Assembly: GCF_904848585.1 (NCBI RefSeq)
Contig: NZ_CAJHCR010000019.1
Location: forward strand, 1 to 64,000
Reading direction: 5' to 3'
From: Paraburkholderia kirstenboschensis
GTDB lineage: Bacteria; Pseudomonadota; Gammaproteobacteria; Burkholderiales; Burkholderiaceae
Length of the DNA: 64,000 nt
Positions 60,292 to 64,000 of the stretch are shown in pieces; within the stretch, counting starts at the first letter, position 1, and each line of letters begins with the position of its first letter. The notes beneath the pieces are model-generated. The model was not told the origin of the DNA, searched no databases, and saw only the letters and a program-made list of their open reading frames with translations. A program made the translations under genes and the position numbers.

Positions 60292-62739
60292 TCAATCGGC
60301 GCGAGGCTCATCCAGCGCCATCCGGAAACCCACCACACTCGGGTCTTCCGTCGGCGTGATCGTGAAGCCGCTCGATCTGGCGAGCGCGATCATTGCAGTG
60401 TTCTCACGCAGCGCCTCGCCGACGAGCCAATGCGTGCCGCGTGCACGCGCATACCGGATGATGCGGTCTGTCAGCAACCGGCCGAGCCGCCGCCCTTTCT
60501 GATCCGAGCGAATGGCAACCGCGAATTCCGCGGTTTCGTTATCCGGGTCCGCCACCGCGCGCACCACGCCGAGCGTGCGCGAGAGACCCTCGTCGCTTTG
60601 CACCGTCGCAATCAGCGCCATTTCACGGTCGTAGTCGATCTGCGTCATGCGCGCGAGCTGAGAATGATCGAAGCTGCCTACGGCACCGAAAAACCGCAGC
60701 CGCAAATCCTCGGGCGTCATCGCTTCGACGAGGTCGTGATGCGCGGCCTCGTCTTCAGGGCGGATCGGCCGCACTGTTATACGCGCACCTTGCCAGTCGA
60801 GCGTCTCCTCGAAGCGGCGCGGATACGGCATGATCGCGAGGCGGCTGCGCGTCGGCGCGATGCTCAGCGTAGGTGCGACAACCGTCACATGATCGCGATA
60901 CACGCGCAGCGTAAGCGCGAGACCAACGATCTCCCTGACCTCGCAGACGGCTTGCGAGAGCGCCGTCAATGCGGCCAACGCAGGCTCCGGCGCGATGAGC
61001 CGCGCATACGGCGAACGCGTGACGATGTCGCGGGCGAGCGTCGGATTGAGCGGCGGCAAGCCGTAGAGGCGCAGCGGCTCGGAAACGCCATCGGCGGAAG
61101 GAGCCGTGAAGCTGAACACCGGACCGAAGTTGTCGTCGTCATGAAGCTCCACGGCGATCTCGACTACCGGCTTGGGCGCAGACGCCGCGTCGGTTTCTGT
61201 GCAGTCGGATTCGCGCGAAGCGGGCGCCGCGTCGGAACGCTTGTCGACGCCCGCTGTATCCGCTGTCTGCGCTGTTTCTATTGCGAGCCCGAAACGTCTC
61301 AGCAAATCCGCTGCAGCTTCACCGGTTAATTCGCGCTCGCCCGCGGCGAGCGCGGCCCGAGCTTGTGCCTGCGCGGCGTCGATCGCGTCGGGGACTTCGG
61401 CCGGCAAGCCCTCAGGCGTCTGCATCAGCAATTCGCGTCCCATCCGGTAATCGACAAGGCGCGCGAACGCGCGGGCGAGCCGCTGCGGCGTCGTGTGAAC
61501 CGGAATTCCTTGCGCATGCAACGCGTCGCGCGTAGCGGCGTCGAGCCCGCCAAAGAAGCATGCGAGCAGACCGCGATACGCGAACCGCTGATTCGCAATC
61601 AGCGCCTGCGCCACCTCGCCGACCGGCGCGCCATGCGTCGAGGCATGCACGACGAACGCCGTGCCGGTGCTGCGATGCTCGGCGAGCAGCTTGAGCGCCG
61701 TGCCGAAGTGCTCGGGACGTGCGTTGTCGCCGAGTTGCAGCGGATTGCCGCCGACCGCGTGCGGCAGCGCCTGCTGTAGCGCCTGCGACGCTTGCTCCGG
61801 CCACGGCGCGAGCGTATCGCCAGCGGCGGCGAACGCGTCGCACGCAAGCGTCGCGAGGCCGCGGTCGCTGGTGATCAGCGTCGCGGTCGCACCCGCCGCC
61901 ACGCGGCCCACGCCGAGCGTTTCGATTTCGTCGAGCAGGTCGTCGAGCGCGTCGACGCGTACCATGCCGGCGCGGCGAAATGCGGCGGTGTAAAGCGCGT
62001 CCGCGGGATCATCGCGGCCCGAGCGCAGAGCAAGCACCGGCTTGTTGCGCGCCGCCGCGCGAGCCGCCGACATGAACTTGCGCGCCGCCCGCACGCTGTC
62101 GAGTTCGAGCAGAATCGCGCGCGTGCCCGGGTCGCTCGCCAGATAGTCGAGTACGTCGCCCGCATCCACATCCGCCTCGCCGCCGAGCGCGACCGCGTGC
62201 GAAAAACCGAGGCCGCGCGCATGCGCCCAGCCGAGCACCGCATTGGTCAGCGCGTTCGACTGCGAGACCCACGCCACGCCACCCGCCTTCACAGAGCATG
62301 ACGGCGCGCCGAGGTGCGCGCGCAGCGCCGGCGTCACTACGCCCAGACTGCCCGGTCCAACGATCCGCAACAGATGCGGCCGCGCCGCCGCGAGCGCATG
62401 CCGCAGCGCGAGCCTGTCGTCGTCGCAACGGGTCTCGCCGACAATGATCGCCGCGCGCGTCCCTAAACCGCCGAGCTTATGAATGATGGAAGGCCAGGTC
62501 GTCGCCGGCGTGCAGATCAGTGCCACGGTGGGCGCTTGCGGCAAGTCGCCGACATCGCCGATTACCGGATGCCCGCTCAGCGTTCCGTATTTCGGATTGA
62601 CTGGCCACAGCGGGCCCTCGAAGCCGCCTTCCAGCACGCGCGACCACACCATCGCGCCGGTGCTGCCCGGCCGTTCCGAGGCGCCGATCACAGCGACAGA
62701 TTTTGGTCGGAATAACGCGTCGAGATTGCGAACGGTCAC
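60292..62739 (-). CDS. Pat-like acetyltransferase (NDP-forming acyl-CoA synthetase plus GNAT)
   Basis: 815 aa from GTG 62739, 5 bases after CGGAG. The CoA-binding domain starts NLDALFRPKSVAVIGASERPG, followed by CoA-ligase-like domains to about residue 470. A GNAT domain fills the C-terminal 165 residues (RITVRPIRPEDEAAHHDLVE and SDQKGRRLGRLLTDRIIRYA, the acetyl-CoA pyrophosphate loop). The usual ATP-grasp region is replaced by a short Ala/Asp-rich stretch, so catalytic ligase activity is unlikely. Lysine acetylation of acyl-CoA synthetases (Pat function) is the likely role. Upstream Met codons are possible but have no ribosome site. Confidence 0.86.
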   Translation of the reverse strand: MTVRNLDALFRPKSVAVIGASERPGSTGAMVWSRVLEGGFEGPLWPVNPKYGTLSGHPVIGDVGDLPQAPTVALICTPATTWPSIIHKLGGLGTRAAIIVGETRCDDDRLALRHALAAARPHLLRIVGPGSLGVVTPALRAHLGAPSCSVKAGGVAWVSQSNALTNAVLGWAHARGLGFSHAVALGGEADVDAGDVLDYLASDPGTRAILLELDSVRAARKFMSAARAAARNKPVLALRSGRDDPADALYTAAFRRAGMVRVDALDDLLDEIETLGVGRVAAGATATLITSDRGLATLACDAFAAAGDTLAPWPEQASQALQQALPHAVGGNPLQLGDNARPEHFGTALKLLAEHRSTGTAFVVHASTHGAPVGEVAQALIANQRFAYRGLLACFFGGLDAATRDALHAQGIPVHTTPQRLARAFARLVDYRMGRELLMQTPEGLPAEVPDAIDAAQAQARAALAAGERELTGEAAADLLRRFGLAIETAQTADTAGVDKRSDAAPASRESDCTETDAASAPKPVVEIAVELHDDDNFGPVFSFTAPSADGVSEPLRLYGLPPLNPTLARDIVTRSPYARLIAPEPALAALTALSQAVCEVREIVGLALTLRVYRDHVTVVAPTLSIAPTRSRLAIMPYPRRFEETLDWQGARITVRPIRPEDEAAHHDLVEAMTPEDLRLRFFGAVGSFDHSQLARMTQIDYDREMALIATVQSDEGLSRTLGVVRAVADPDNETAEFAVAIRSDQKGRRLGRLLTDRIIRYARARGTHWLVGEALRENTAMIALARSSGFTITPTEDPSVVGFRMALDEPRAD

Positions 62740-63006
62740 AGGCGCTCCGCAGATGAAAATGGCGCGCCGCTCGGGCGTCGACGCGCGCGTGTTCCTCAGC
62801 ATAGGCGAAGCGCGGCCATCGCGCGGCGCTTCTCGCGCATGAGCCGGAGCCATGTCAATCGAACGTTGATCGGCGCCACCGCGCATCGGGATTTTTTTAG
62901 CGCGCGCAGGCAAAATACAGCGCTTCAGTGCGACAATTGCAGGCGATCCGCGCGCCTTCATATCGGCCGCACTGCCCCGCACGATCCAAGAGACAGAAGG
63001 TGAGGT

Positions 63007-63876
63007 ATGCGACGCTTGCCATCGCTCATCGCGTTGCGCTTTTTCGAGGAAACAGCGCGCCACATGAGCTTTAACCGCGCGGCGAGCGCACTATGCGTGA
63101 CGCAAGGCGCCGTCAGCCGGCAAATCAAGCTGCTCGAGGAATCGCTCGGCGCGAAGCTGTTCGAGCGCGATCACAAAGGCATTCGCCTGACGCCCGTGGG
63201 GCTGCAATTCCTGCCTTGCCTGTCGGACGCGTTCGACACCATCGAGCGCGGTTTCCGGCAAATCACCGCGGCAAAGGGCCGGCGGCGTCTCGTGGTGGCC
63301 GTACCGCCTACTTTCGCGACGCAATGGTTCTCGCCGCGGCTAGGTTCGCTCGCTGACGAGATGCCCGATGTCGAATTGTCGATTCGCACAGAGCCGACTG
63401 CGGACTGCCACTGCACGATCCGCTTCGGCCGTCACGCTTTGCCCGACGCACACTCCGAATTGCTGATGACCGAGCGCCATGCGCTGGTGGGCGCGCCGAT
63501 GCTGCTCGGCGAGCCGCTCGACAGGCTGCTTGAACACATGCCCGCGCTGCACGTGCTGCACAACGACGCGAGGCTGGACCTGTGGCCGAACTGGCTCGCC
63601 ACGGCGGGGCTGCCCGCGCGTTATGCGGATAACGGCATTGAATTCTCGACGCTCGAACAGGCGATCCGCGCCGCGCGCAAGGGCGCGGGTCTGGCTATCG
63701 TCGACAGAAATATGATCGTCGAGGAACTGGCGGACGGCAGCCTCGCGCAGTTCTCCGATGTCGAAGTGGCCGGCCCGTTCGGCTACTGGCTCGACGTCGC
63801 GCCGCAGCACGCCGCCCTGGAATATGTGCAGGCGTTCGCGGGGTGGCTGCGAGAGCAAGTGCTAAAAATGGGCTAG
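63007..63876 (+). CDS. LysR-family regulator, GcvA-like
   Basis: 289 aa. The HTH (residues about 3-63) contains ALRFFEETARHMSFNRAASA, VTQGAVSRQIKLLEESLGAKLFERDHKG. The effector domain includes VVAVPPTFATQWFSPRLGSL and CTIRFGRHALPDAHSELLMTE, typical of the GcvA-type subgroup. It is divergent from the Pat-like gene and may regulate it or itself; the ligand is unknown. The start ATG 63007 has the ribosome site AGGTGAGGT close by. Confidence 0.9.
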   Translation: MRRLPSLIALRFFEETARHMSFNRAASALCVTQGAVSRQIKLLEESLGAKLFERDHKGIRLTPVGLQFLPCLSDAFDTIERGFRQITAAKGRRRLVVAVPPTFATQWFSPRLGSLADEMPDVELSIRTEPTADCHCTIRFGRHALPDAHSELLMTERHALVGAPMLLGEPLDRLLEHMPALHVLHNDARLDLWPNWLATAGLPARYADNGIEFSTLEQAIRAARKGAGLAIVDRNMIVEELADGSLAQFSDVEVAGPFGYWLDVAPQHAALEYVQAFAGWLREQVLKMG

Positions 63877-63921
63877 CGGCCATTCCGCCTGCCGGCGAGC
63901 CGAGCGCGAGCCTCAAATAAA

Positions 63922-63950
63922 AAAGCCGCGTGCATGGCACGCGGCTTTCT
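63922..63950. terminator. Bidirectional intrinsic terminator after LysR gene
   Basis: AAAGCCGCGTGC (63922-63933) pairs perfectly with GCACGCGGCTTT (63937-63948) around ATG, with A- and T-rich flanks. It is 46 bases after the stop at 63876. The rest of the window to 64000 shows nothing else. Confidence 0.93.
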
Positions 63951-64000
63951 CTGATCCCGGCAGACGCCGCCAGCCAGATGCGCTAGCGGACTGAGGGCGT

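Overview
The window is chromosomal DNA of a high-GC betaproteobacterium, almost certainly Paraburkholderia or Burkholderia sensu lato. Supporting signs are a Tad pilus locus with an FHA-type CpaF, a MocR-linked polyamine-type ABC transporter, an intracellular PHB depolymerase, a non-phosphorylative L-fucose pathway, TPS secretion genes and GC-rich codon use. No rRNA, tRNA, phage, insertion sequence or CRISPR array was found.

Layout. 1-4608 (minus): the N-terminal 1536 codons of a trimeric autotransporter adhesin whose C-terminus lies outside the window; it holds near-identical 177-bp repeats. 5201-17347 (plus): a tightly packed Tad/Flp pilus operon (flp pilin, TadG-like, TadE, exported protein, second small pilin, CpaB, CpaC secretin, FHA-CpaF ATPase, TadB, TadC, DUF192 protein, TadE/F pseudopilin, lytic transglycosylase). 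17370-19607 (minus): an Hpt protein, a NarL-type response regulator and an OmpA-domain lipoprotein, likely part of the same system. 19760-24415 (minus): a PotABCD-type ABC transporter with a four-copy hairpin repeat between the binding-protein and permease genes, divergent from a MocR regulator (24547-26094).

26224-31698 (minus): a giant AsmA/DUF748 protein and a DUF1254 lipoprotein. 32029-34347: copper ATPase CopA behind a textbook CueR-type promoter. 34521-36494 and 46743-48365: two chemoreceptors, each preceded by a possible sigma-28 promoter. 36609-41132: glutathione transferase, PhaZ, flavin reductase, 3-hydroxyacyl-CoA dehydrogenase, and a small His-rich exported protein. 41559-46631: a 52-aa protein with paired palindromes at its promoter, a repeat-rich membrane protein, an MgtC/SapB remnant broken by truncation and a frameshift, an AGE-family epimerase, a small protein and a cold-shock protein.

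48635-55479: a PaaI thioesterase, then an apparently complete L-fucose (or related 6-deoxyhexose) pathway: aldo/keto reductase, lactonase, split UxaA-type dehydratase, SDR dehydrogenase and FAH-family hydrolase, divergent from an IclR regulator. 55589-63876: an uncharacterised 181-aa protein, a compact two-partner secretion pair (TpsB plus a 620-aa TpsA with a possible structured leader), a Pat-like acetyltransferase with a shrunken ATP-grasp region, and a divergent LysR regulator.

Surface attachment dominates: adhesin, Tad pilus and TPS exoprotein lie in one 64-kb stretch. The most unusual points are the reduced Tad locus (no TadZ, TadV, CpaD or TadD) with a translationally coupled DUF192 gene, the hairpin array inside the ABC operon, the structured tpsA leader and the promoter architecture of the 52-aa gene.
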